Origin: Candidatus Nanogingivalis gingivitcus
GTDB taxonomy: Bacteria > Patescibacteriota > Saccharimonadia > Saccharimonadales > Saccharimonadaceae
DNA length: 64,000 nt
NCBI RefSeq assembly: GCF_004151455.1
Contig: NZ_PRLK01000001.1
Coordinates: 1 to 64,000 of the forward strand
Direction of reading: 5' to 3'
The position numbers and the translations under genes were made by a program. The notes below the pieces were generated by a model that worked only from the letters and a program-made list of their open reading frames with translations, searched no databases and was not told the DNA's origin. Positions 24,470 to 31,833 of the stretch are shown here, piece by piece; position 1 is the stretch's first letter; each line of letters opens with the position of its first letter.

Positions 24470-25987
24470 TTATTTAGTAACTTTATACATACTTAAATTA
24501 CTAAATTCAATACCTTTAATATTTTCTATTCTATAAACACCAGTAAATTCAGGGTATTTATCTTTATTCATCACTACATAAAAATTATCTAGATTATCAA
24601 TATCGTATATTCGTTTTTTATATTTATTAATTGGTGCATATCCACCACCATAGTTATTATGATTATCTGTAAAAATATTCATATCACATTGTTTATTATA
24701 TACTTCTAGTTCCATAAATAAATATATGTCATCCATTATTATCGGATGGTTTCCGCATATAGTAGATATCTTAGCCATATTGTCACCAGCATTAGATTCT
24801 CTATAATTTTGATAGTTAAAATTACCAGCACTAGCTAAATTACTAACGCCAGTAAATAAAATTATTGCTGTCACTATAGATATAATAGCTTTATTATCTT
24901 TAACTTTAAGTAGCATTCTTGCTATTGCTACAAAAAATACTAAGTAGAATAGAATAATATATTGCGACATATATCTTTCTACAAAGAAAGGTTTCTTTAA
25001 TATAAAAGGCTGAGATAGTATAGCTATTATTATAAATGGCAAAATAGCCGACCAAAATACCACAAAAAAGTTTCTATTTATTTTTTTATCTTTTTTATTG
25101 AATAAACCTCTCTTAATAATTACAAATATAAATAATGCCATAATTAAGGTGAACCCTAATGGATATTCCCAGCCAGGTTTATAAAAGAAGATAAAATCAA
25201 ACATATTTTTTGCTACATTAAAACTAAAATAATCACCTATACCTGAAGAAGCTGAATTTTCTAGCTGAAACTTAAAACTTGGTATCCACGGTAGGTAGCA
25301 TAAAACTGCAAACAGGTAAGCCTTAAACCACTCTTTTTGCCAAATTTTATAATCTTTATTCTTTATAACGCTATATATAGCAATGATAAAATGACTAAAA
25401 AATACAAAAGCCAATGTATATAAAGTATACATTCCAATAAGTACACTTAAACCGTAATAAAGCCAATAAAAGCTTTTCTTTCGTCCGCCACCTTTCATAA
25501 TTTTACAAAAAAGAATAGTTGAAATTAAAGCTATAAAACTAGCTAGCGAATACATTCTTATTTCATAAGAATATCTTAGCAGGAATGGCGAAAAAACCAT
25601 TAATAAGCTAACTACAGTAGCAACTTTTTTACCATATATCTTTTTCACAAAAAGTCCAATAAATAATATAGATACTGCAAAAAAAATTATACTCAAAGCT
25701 CTAAGGCTCATAATGTTAAAATTAAATATCCTACCCCATATATTTAAAAGTATGTAATAAAAAGGTGGGTGTGCATCTACGCTAGTTAAATTAATAGTTT
25801 CACTTATAGTTTTATTTTTAGTTATCCAAATTGAATAGGATTCATCAAACCAAACTTGTTGTCTACTTGCTAAAAAGAGTGAAAAGCTAAAGCTAAATAT
25901 AACTATTAACATTAAAGAAAATTTAAAATACTTTTCCCTATCAATATTACTTTTAATTTTCCTAAGTTTTGATAATATACTATTCAT
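24470..25987 (-). CDS. GT39-like membrane glycosyltransferase
   Basis: A 505-residue polytopic protein with about 11 hydrophobic segments. The first extracytoplasmic loop carries WFDESYSIW, followed by DAHPPFYYILLNIWG, the acidic catalytic loop pattern of the dolichyl-phosphate-mannose/ArnT-like GT-C glycosyltransferases (family 39). It likely moves a sugar from a polyprenyl-phosphate donor to a protein, lipid or wall polymer on the outer face; donor and acceptor are unknown. It starts one base after the glyA stop and is cotranscribed with it. Confidence 0.8.
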   Translation of the reverse strand: MNSILSKLRKIKSNIDREKYFKFSLMLIVIFSFSFSLFLASRQQVWFDESYSIWITKNKTISETINLTSVDAHPPFYYILLNIWGRIFNFNIMSLRALSIIFFAVSILFIGLFVKKIYGKKVATVVSLLMVFSPFLLRYSYEIRMYSLASFIALISTILFCKIMKGGGRKKSFYWLYYGLSVLIGMYTLYTLAFVFFSHFIIAIYSVIKNKDYKIWQKEWFKAYLFAVLCYLPWIPSFKFQLENSASSGIGDYFSFNVAKNMFDFIFFYKPGWEYPLGFTLIMALFIFVIIKRGLFNKKDKKINRNFFVVFWSAILPFIIIAILSQPFILKKPFFVERYMSQYIILFYLVFFVAIARMLLKVKDNKAIISIVTAIILFTGVSNLASAGNFNYQNYRESNAGDNMAKISTICGNHPIIMDDIYLFMELEVYNKQCDMNIFTDNHNNYGGGYAPINKYKKRIYDIDNLDNFYVVMNKDKYPEFTGVYRIENIKGIEFSNLSMYKVTK

Positions 25988-25988
25988 T

Positions 25989-27266
25989 TTATTCCTTGTC
26001 GCTAGGTAGTGGGTATTTTAAAGCAAATTCTCTAACTTCTTCTCTAATCCTCTGTAAATACTCATCATCATACCTATTTTCTATAGCTTTAGCCATCCAG
26101 TCAGCTATTTTTAACATATCTTTTTCTGTCATTCCCCTTGAAGTAATAGCTGGTGTGCCTAACCGTATACCGCTAGGTTTAAACATTGTTAGCTGATCAT
26201 TTGGGATAGAATTAGCATTTAAAGTAAGGCCAATTTTATCCATTACCTTTTCAGCCTCTTTACCATCTATTCCAAAACTACTATATACATCAGCTAAAAT
26301 TAAGTGATTTTTAGTTCCATTAGTTACTAGTTTAAACCCTTTTTTCTTTAGCTCTTCAGCTAAAGTTATAGCATTTTTAACAACTTGCTCAGCATACTGT
26401 TTAAATTCTGGCTGCAAAGCTTCATACAAAGCTACAGCTTTAGCTGCTATAGAATGCATTTGAGGACCTCCTTGTGTACCAGGAAATACCGAACGATCTA
26501 TTAGTGTTGGTATATTTTCAATTGTTTTTTCTACTTTTTTAAGTGGATTAGAAACTACACCTTTAGATAATATCATTCCCCCTCTAGGGCCTCTCAAAGT
26601 TTTATGTGTTGTAGTAGTTACAACATGAAAACCGTAATCAAAAGGGTTATCTGCCACTCCTCCAGCTATTAGCCCAGCAATATGGGCAACATCGGCCATT
26701 AATAGTGCATTATATTTTTTACCTATTTCAGCAATTCTACCATAGTTTATTTCTCCAGGGTAAGCAGAAAAGCCAGCTAATATAATTTTAGGTCTATATT
26801 TTTCAGCTTTCTTCTCTATATCTTCATAATCAATATCGCCATTTTCATCAAGGCCATAACGCACAAAATTATAAATTTTACCACTTCTTGTTACTGGTGA
26901 GCCATGAGTTAAATGGCCTCCTTGTGCTAAGTCCATACCTAAAACAGTATCGCCAACCTCTAACCAAGCATTATAAACTGCTTCATTAGCGTTAGCACCT
27001 GAGTGTAGCTGAACATTTACATGGTCGGCTTTAAAAATCTTTTTAGCTCGCTCTATAGCTAAAGATTCAATAATATCTGTATTTTCTTGACCACCGTAAT
27101 ATCTTTTTCCAGGATAACCTTCTGAATATTTATTAGTAAGTACTGAACCTAAAGCATTCAAAACTGGTCTACTAACATAATTCTCACTCGGTATTAATTC
27201 CAACCCTTCTCGTTGCCTTTGTTCTTCTTTTTTTATGGCATTAAATATTTCATTATCAAGAATCAT
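25989..27266 (-). CDS. glyA: Serine hydroxymethyltransferase
   Basis: PLP enzyme converting serine and tetrahydrofolate to glycine and methylene-tetrahydrofolate. Length 425 is normal. The PLP-lysine motif is VTTTTHKTLRGPRGG, with SGANANEAVYNAW and GGPQMHSIAAKAVA also clear. A GGAG Shine-Dalgarno sequence precedes the ATG. First gene of a two-gene unit with the GT39-like glycosyltransferase. Confidence 0.97.
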   Translation of the reverse strand: MILDNEIFNAIKKEEQRQREGLELIPSENYVSRPVLNALGSVLTNKYSEGYPGKRYYGGQENTDIIESLAIERAKKIFKADHVNVQLHSGANANEAVYNAWLEVGDTVLGMDLAQGGHLTHGSPVTRSGKIYNFVRYGLDENGDIDYEDIEKKAEKYRPKIILAGFSAYPGEINYGRIAEIGKKYNALLMADVAHIAGLIAGGVADNPFDYGFHVVTTTTHKTLRGPRGGMILSKGVVSNPLKKVEKTIENIPTLIDRSVFPGTQGGPQMHSIAAKAVALYEALQPEFKQYAEQVVKNAITLAEELKKKGFKLVTNGTKNHLILADVYSSFGIDGKEAEKVMDKIGLTLNANSIPNDQLTMFKPSGIRLGTPAITSRGMTEKDMLKIADWMAKAIENRYDDEYLQRIREEVREFALKYPLPSDKE

Positions 27267-27389
27267 CTTAAAAACTCCTTTTTATTGTTTCTATATATAT
27301 TTGTTGAGGAATTTTTTACTATATCATAAGTTAAATTATATCATACTATATTTTAAAATGCAGTATTGTACACTATATATCATTTATGA

Positions 27390-27395
27390 TATATT
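27390..27395 (+). promoter_or_regulatory. -10 box of the XRE-MurA gene
   Basis: TATATT ends 6 nt before the ATG at 27402; TTGTAC lies 18 bp upstream. Palindromic AT-rich sequence around 27370-27395 might be an operator for the gene's own XRE domain. Confidence 0.5.
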
Positions 27396-27401
27396 AATAA
27401 T

Positions 27402-28931
27402 ATGAAAAATGATCAAGCTTATTTAGAAAAAATTGGATTGTTAATACAAGAAGCTCGTGTATATCGTGGCATGACTCAATCTGAACTTGCTGAAAAACTT
27501 AAAACATCTCAAAGTGCTGTTAACCGTATAGAAAGTGGTAAGCAAAATTTAACCCTTGAAATGTTAACAAGAATATCCGAAGTATTATCAAGTGAAATTA
27601 TATCTGTTAACGCTAATAAAAAAACTAATTTCAGAGTGCATGGTGGCCGTAAACTTTCAGGAACTATTGAAGTAAAAACAAGTAAAAATGCAGCTGTTGG
27701 TTTACTTTGTGCCTCTTTAATTAATAAAGGCAAAACAACTCTTCGTAGAGTAGCTAAAATTGAAGAAGTTAACCGTATTATTGAAGTTTTAAATTCTATA
27801 GGAGTAAAAACAAGGTGGCTTAATGAAGATAATGACTTAGAAATTATACCCCCAGAAAAACTAGACTTTCATAATCTTGATGTACAAGCAGCCAAACGCA
27901 CTCGCTCTATATTAATGTTTCTTGGCCCATTACTTCACCAATACAATCATTTTCAAATTCCTTTTTCCGGTGGCTGCAACCTTGGAAAACGCACAGTAGA
28001 ACCCCACATTGCAGGCCTAAAGCATTTTGGCAGTAAAGTTGATGCTTCTAGCGACTGTTACATAGTAAATAATAACCCGCAAAAAGTATTAAGGCCTATA
28101 CTCCTTACCGAACGAGGCGACACAACTACTGAAAATATTATTATGGCAGCTGCTTTAAGTGGTCAAAAAATAACAATTCGTAATGCTAGCCCAAACTATA
28201 TGGTGCAAGACCTTTGTTTCTTCCTTGAAGAATTAGGTATTAAAATTGAAGGAATAGGCTCTACAACTCTAATAATTCACGGCGTAAATTCTGTTAATAA
28301 AGATGTTGAATATTTTGTAAGCGAAGATCCTATAGAAGCTATAACCTTTGTAGCTGTTGCTCTAACAACAGGAAGCAAAATAACAATTAAAAGAATGCCT
28401 GCTGAATTTGTAGAACTAGAACTAGCAACTTTATCTCAAATGGGTGCTATTTTTGATATTTCTCCAGAATACTATTCACGCAATAAAAAAACTCGCCTAA
28501 TTGACGTAACGGTTCATAAGTCAAAACTAACTGCTGCTAAAGATAAGCTCCACGCTATGCCTTTCCCAGGAATCAATATGGATAATCTCCCATTCTTGGG
28601 TCTTATTGCTACTATGGCTAATGGTAGAACTCTTGTTCATGATTGGAGCTATGAAAACCGTGCCATCTATTTTACTGAACTTTCTAAGCTTAACGCTAAA
28701 ATAGAGCTTGTAGACCCTCACCGTGTTTGGATAACTGGTGAAACTAAATGGAAACCAGCTGATATAGTTGCCCCACCAGCTCTAAGGCCAAGCGTCGTGA
28801 TCCTTATTGCTATGCTGGCCGCTCCGGGCGTCTCTACTTTGCGTGATGTATATAATATTAATAGGGGATATGAAGATTTTGCCCAGCGTTTAAATTCTCT
28901 AGGTGCCCAAATTGAAACATTATTAGTATAA
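27402..28931 (+). CDS. murA: XRE HTH-UDP-GlcNAc enolpyruvyl transferase (MurA) fusion
   Basis: A 509-residue protein in two parts. Residues 7-65 are an XRE/Cro helix-turn-helix (GLLIQEARVYRGMTQSELA, SQSAVNRIESGKQNLT). From about 75 to the end is a complete MurA, which transfers enolpyruvate from PEP to UDP-GlcNAc at the first committed step of peptidoglycan synthesis. Active-site features remain: Lys-Asn in TSKNAAV, Cys in GGCNLGKRTVEPHIAGLKHFG, Asp in FPGINMDNLPF, ENR, and Arg in NINRGYEDFAQRL. Cys retention suggests fosfomycin sensitivity. The fusion suggests the enzyme binds DNA, possibly its own AT-rich promoter. No Shine-Dalgarno sequence; probably leaderless. Confidence 0.93.
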   Translation: MKNDQAYLEKIGLLIQEARVYRGMTQSELAEKLKTSQSAVNRIESGKQNLTLEMLTRISEVLSSEIISVNANKKTNFRVHGGRKLSGTIEVKTSKNAAVGLLCASLINKGKTTLRRVAKIEEVNRIIEVLNSIGVKTRWLNEDNDLEIIPPEKLDFHNLDVQAAKRTRSILMFLGPLLHQYNHFQIPFSGGCNLGKRTVEPHIAGLKHFGSKVDASSDCYIVNNNPQKVLRPILLTERGDTTTENIIMAAALSGQKITIRNASPNYMVQDLCFFLEELGIKIEGIGSTTLIIHGVNSVNKDVEYFVSEDPIEAITFVAVALTTGSKITIKRMPAEFVELELATLSQMGAIFDISPEYYSRNKKTRLIDVTVHKSKLTAAKDKLHAMPFPGINMDNLPFLGLIATMANGRTLVHDWSYENRAIYFTELSKLNAKIELVDPHRVWITGETKWKPADIVAPPALRPSVVILIAMLAAPGVSTLRDVYNINRGYEDFAQRLNSLGAQIETLLV

Positions 28932-28933
28932 AA

Positions 28934-28957
28934 ATACCCCTCTATAAAGAGGGGTAT
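28934..28957. terminator. Terminator between convergent murA and the 130-residue gene
   Basis: Ten-bp arms ATACCCCTCT/AGAGGGGTAT with loop ATAA. The T run is better on the minus strand. Confidence 0.8.
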
Positions 28958-28964
28958 ACCAGAA

Positions 28965-29357
28965 TTACTTAGAATAAAAATCCTGATATTCGGCAATATA
29001 TTCTTTAAGATTGTTAGACATAAATGTTCTGTCGTGTCGAGGCATCATTCTTAAGTTGTTTAGCAATTTATTAGCAAATAGTAAGTTAAATTTTACTGTA
29101 CCTTTAGGGGCATTTTTGCCATCATATAAGATACATAAAACATCATTAACTTTTATTACAATATCGCTACTTTCACCGTAGTTATCTGCTTCTGCTAAAG
29201 CATTTGCAGTGTCAGTGATCGCTTTGCTTATAACAACTAAAATGTCCCAAATTTCACCTTGTCCATGCTCTTGCCATAGGATATTTTGTATTTCTCCACC
29301 AAACATAGTTACATTTTTAGAGCCTAATTCTGGTATTGTGTAAAGTCCTTTTGCCAT
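28965..29357 (-). CDS. Small soluble protein of unknown function, strongly expressed
   Basis: A 130-residue cytoplasmic protein with no signal peptide, membrane helix or recognised motif. The sequence alternates helix- and strand-forming stretches (EIWDILVVISKAITDTANAL, DIVIKVNDVLCILYDG) and ends with a basic-aromatic tail. It is monocistronic with an exact consensus promoter and a near-perfect Shine-Dalgarno sequence (TAGGAGG) 10 nt before the ATG, so it should be among the most abundant proteins in the window. Confidence 0.7.
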   Translation of the reverse strand: MAKGLYTIPELGSKNVTMFGGEIQNILWQEHGQGEIWDILVVISKAITDTANALAEADNYGESSDIVIKVNDVLCILYDGKNAPKGTVKFNLLFANKLLNNLRMMPRHDRTFMSNNLKEYIAEYQDFYSK

Positions 29358-29392
29358 TTTCTTTTCCTCCTAGTCGGCAAATTTATAACTAA

Positions 29393-29421
29393 ATTATAGC
29401 ATATTTTTCTTTTTTTGTCAA
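29393..29421 (-). promoter_or_regulatory. Exact consensus promoter of the 130-residue gene
   Basis: Minus strand TTGACA (29416-29421), 17 bp, TATAAT (29393-29398). Confidence 0.85.
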
Positions 29422-29427
29422 ATAAAA

Positions 29428-29443
29428 AAGAGCTACTGCTCTT
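29428..29443 (-). terminator. tRNA-His terminator
   Basis: Short hairpin AAGAGC-TACT-GCTCTT followed on the minus strand by TTTTTATT, abutting the next gene's -35 box. Confidence 0.65.
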
Positions 29444-29446
29444 ATA

Positions 29447-29524
29447 TGGGGCGAATGATGGGGTTCGAACCCACGGCCTCCGGAGCCACAATCCAGCGCT
29501 CTAACCAGCTGAGCTACATCCGCC
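29447..29524 (-). tRNA. tRNA-His (anticodon GTG)
   Basis: Cloverleaf with the His-specific extra G-1 opposite C73, anticodon loop TTGTGGC, T-loop TTCGAAC and encoded CCA. Confidence 0.95.
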
Positions 29525-29573
29525 ACACTATTTGCTTATTATAGCATATTTTTAAATTATCATCAATAAAATT

Positions 29574-30074
29574 TTATTTTAAAGGTGGTCTAAAATTATA
29601 AAAATTATTACCACTAGGTGTGCTACTACTTTGAAAAGATGAACCCCTTGCTATACCACTTTGGCTAATACTGTTAAAATCACGACTAGAATTTCTAGAG
29701 CTACTATTATTATTACTACTATAAGTGCCCATTCTTCTTTTAGTTGATGAATCTATATCAGAATCTTTTAAAGCCATATTCTTCTGCCTATTCATGCCTT
29801 GCGTTTCTTCTAGCTGCTGACGTCTTTCTCGTATTTTAGTTAATGTAGAATTCGCTCCAGTTCTAGCTGCTCTTCTATTTGAATCTAACCTGCCTAGCTG
29901 AGAATCGCTATAAGATTTCACAATACTTTGTGAATAATCTATTTTTTGTCTTTGTGAAAAACTATTTCTACTATCAGCTGAACCAAAATTAGAGCCAGAC
30001 TGTGCTTTAGCGTACCCACTGCTGTGCATAACCTCGTTTAAATTAGTTTTTGTCACAAAGTCATTCATTTTCAT
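29574..30074 (-). CDS. Ser/Asn/Arg-rich protein of unknown function
   Basis: About 166 residues, hydrophilic, rich in Ser, Asn, Arg and Gln, with no membrane segment. A short helical stretch (STLTKIRERRQQLEETQG) lies in the middle and low-complexity Ser/Asn sequence in the C-terminal half. Probably largely disordered. I choose the ATG at 30074 because TAAAAT lies 8 nt upstream, and the ATG at 30092 overlaps that box. It lies between tRNA-His and tRNA-Gly. No function can be inferred. Confidence 0.5.
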   Translation of the reverse strand: MKMNDFVTKTNLNEVMHSSGYAKAQSGSNFGSADSRNSFSQRQKIDYSQSIVKSYSDSQLGRLDSNRRAARTGANSTLTKIRERRQQLEETQGMNRQKNMALKDSDIDSSTKRRMGTYSSNNNSSSRNSSRDFNSISQSGIARGSSFQSSSTPSGNNFYNFRPPLK

Positions 30075-30130
30075 ATAGTTATATTTTAGCATAAACCTTT
30101 TATTGTATGCAAAAATGGGGTTTATTTTAC

Positions 30131-30159
30131 TTGATTTTATTTTAACGCTTTGCTATAAT
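30131..30159 (+). promoter_or_regulatory. tRNA-Gly promoter
   Basis: TTGATT (30131-30136), 17 bp, TATAAT (30154-30159). Confidence 0.75.
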
Positions 30160-30168
30160 TAACTACAT

Positions 30169-30243
30169 GCGGGCGTCGTATAACGGCTAATATACCTGCC
30201 TTCCAAGCAAGTGATGAGAGTTCGATTCTCTCCGCCCGCACCA
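30169..30243 (+). tRNA. tRNA-Gly (anticodon TCC)
   Basis: Cloverleaf with acceptor GCGGGCG/CGCCCGC, anticodon loop CTTCCAA, T-loop TTCGATT and encoded CCA. Confidence 0.95.
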
Positions 30244-30268
30244 TTTGATCTTTTTTGTTTTAGTAAAA

Positions 30269-30294
30269 CCCCTCATAATTTAATTATCGAGGGG
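30269..30294 (+). terminator. tRNA-Gly terminator
   Basis: CCCCTC/GAGGGG arms extended by ATAATT/AATTAT, followed by ATTTTGCTTT. Confidence 0.7.
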
Positions 30295-30325
30295 ATTTTG
30301 CTTTCCTTGTAAAAAATAAAATTAA

Positions 30326-30354
30326 TTGATTTTGTATTTTTATTTTGCTATAAT
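30326..30354 (+). promoter_or_regulatory. tRNA-Arg(TCT) promoter
   Basis: TTGATT (30326-30331), 17 bp, TATAAT (30349-30354). Confidence 0.75.
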
Positions 30355-30364
30355 ATTTACATAG

Positions 30365-30441
30365 GCCCCCGTAGCTCAGTGGATTAGAGTAAGAGGTTTC
30401 TACCCTCCTGGCCGTAGGTTCGAGTCCTACCGGGGGTACCA
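30365..30441 (+). tRNA. tRNA-Arg (anticodon TCT)
   Basis: Cloverleaf with acceptor GCCCCCG/CGGGGGT (G1-U72 wobble, as in the other tRNA-Arg), anticodon loop TTTCTAC, T-loop TTCGAGT and encoded CCA. Confidence 0.93.
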
Positions 30442-30473
30442 CAGAATTTTAATATTTTTAATCTATTACCATA

Positions 30474-30502
30474 TTAACTTTATATTGCTAATATGATAAA
30501 AT
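30474..30502 (+). promoter_or_regulatory. tRNA-Lys promoter
   Basis: TTAACT (30474-30479), 17 bp, TAAAAT (30497-30502). Confidence 0.6.
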
Positions 30503-30515
30503 GTAACTATTATAT

Positions 30516-30592
30516 GGGCCAGTAGCTCAGCTGGTTAGAGCACCTGCCTCTTAAGCAGGGTGTCGAGGGTTCAAGCCCCTCCTGGCCCTCCA
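30516..30592 (+). tRNA. tRNA-Lys (anticodon CTT)
   Basis: Acceptor GGGCCAG/CTGGCCC, anticodon stem CCTGC/GCAGG around CTCTTAA, T-loop TTCAAGC and encoded CCA. The discriminator base is T, unusual for tRNA-Lys. Confidence 0.93.
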
Positions 30593-30596
30593 AAAT

Positions 30597-30626
30597 AAAC
30601 CTCCGCAGTTCCGTACTCGGAGTTTT
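30597..30626 (+). terminator. tRNA-Lys terminator
   Basis: AAACCTCCG/CGGAGTTTT hairpin with a 12-nt loop, then ATTTTTGATTTTTT. It overlaps the stop of the convergent MATE-like gene. Confidence 0.7.
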
Positions 30627-31827
30627 ATTTTTGATTTTTTCGAATCGCTCTCCCGGTGGAAAGTATTTTATATCTTCGACTAAAAACTAAATTAACAAAT
30701 ATCACCTGATATAATTGCGCTAAGACTTGAGCAATACTTAAAGCAAATGGAGTAATGGGGCTAAATACGATAACTAGAAGAAGCCGAAATGCCATAGCAG
30801 AAGATTTTATAAAAGTAGCAATTTTAGCAGAAAATTTTAACTGAATAAAATCTAGTTTTAATCGATACTGAGGATATAACAAAAATGCTAAATACTCAAT
30901 TATTACAAAAGTAATAGAAATACCTAGATTTAAATCATAAAAATTTTTCATACTTACAAAAGCAATAATTGAGCTCAAAATTAATACAAAAATCAAGACA
31001 TAAGAATTCTTATAACTTTTCGGGAAATTCATACGCTTCTTAGCGATGTCAATCTTAGTTTTAGTCTGAATCGCTGTAGCAACATCCCATTGAATATCAG
31101 TTATTAAGGTAACAAAAGTTATTGCTAAAGCATACTCTTCACCAAAAGAAAAAGCTTTACCTATGCCAAAAAGATAAACAAAAAATAAAATTAAATTTTC
31201 GCCAAAATCCATAGAATTTATTTTTATCGATCTTAAAATATTGAACCTAAAAGAAACTCTTCGCACTTCTCTAATAAATACAAAAAGAGTAAAAGCGAAA
31301 ATCGTCAGTAAAGTTGCGCTAATTATTATTTTTGAATTTTTAGTTAAAAATGAAGCACCGATAAAAACGATAAAATTTAATAGATTAAAGGTTAATGAAT
31401 ATTTGTTTGCAATTTTGTTTTTATCTTGATAATAAAGTTTATCCAAAATTATACAAAAAACTAGCTGAATCCAAAGCTGAAGCGCAATATAAAGACAAAA
31501 GTCTCGATAAATACTAGGATCGGCATTCATGAAAATAATAAATTTATCAATATTAAGTGCTACTAGCCCAAAAATAATCCCAGAAAATATCAAACCGGTA
31601 AAAATTCCAGCATCAACAATCTTAGAATTCCTAACCTTTATTGAAACTAAGTTTGCACCTACACCAAAAATATCACGCAACATTAACCATACAAATTGAA
31701 GTGGATAAGTAATCGAAAATACATTAATAAGTCGAGAGTCTAAAATTAAACTCAGCATAAACCACGAGATAATAGGGTTAAGAGAGGCTAAGGCTAAATC
31801 AAGCCCAATCTGAAATAGCTGTTTCAT
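30625..31827 (-). CDS. MATE-like polytopic membrane protein
   Basis: A 400-residue integral membrane protein with about 10-12 hydrophobic helices. The N-terminus (ASLNPIISWFMLSLILDSR, FGVGANLVSIKVR) and paired-bundle layout resemble the MATE/MOP superfamily of efflux pumps and flippases. It is divergent, so substrate and direction are unknown. It follows the Clp-like gene by 6 bp and is the last gene of a three-gene unit. Confidence 0.6.
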   Translation of the reverse strand: MKQLFQIGLDLALASLNPIISWFMLSLILDSRLINVFSITYPLQFVWLMLRDIFGVGANLVSIKVRNSKIVDAGIFTGLIFSGIIFGLVALNIDKFIIFMNADPSIYRDFCLYIALQLWIQLVFCIILDKLYYQDKNKIANKYSLTFNLLNFIVFIGASFLTKNSKIIISATLLTIFAFTLFVFIREVRRVSFRFNILRSIKINSMDFGENLILFFVYLFGIGKAFSFGEEYALAITFVTLITDIQWDVATAIQTKTKIDIAKKRMNFPKSYKNSYVLIFVLILSSIIAFVSMKNFYDLNLGISITFVIIEYLAFLLYPQYRLKLDFIQLKFSAKIATFIKSSAMAFRLLLVIVFSPITPFALSIAQVLAQLYQVIFVNLVFSRRYKILSTGRAIRKNQK

Positions 31828-31833
31828 TTTAAG

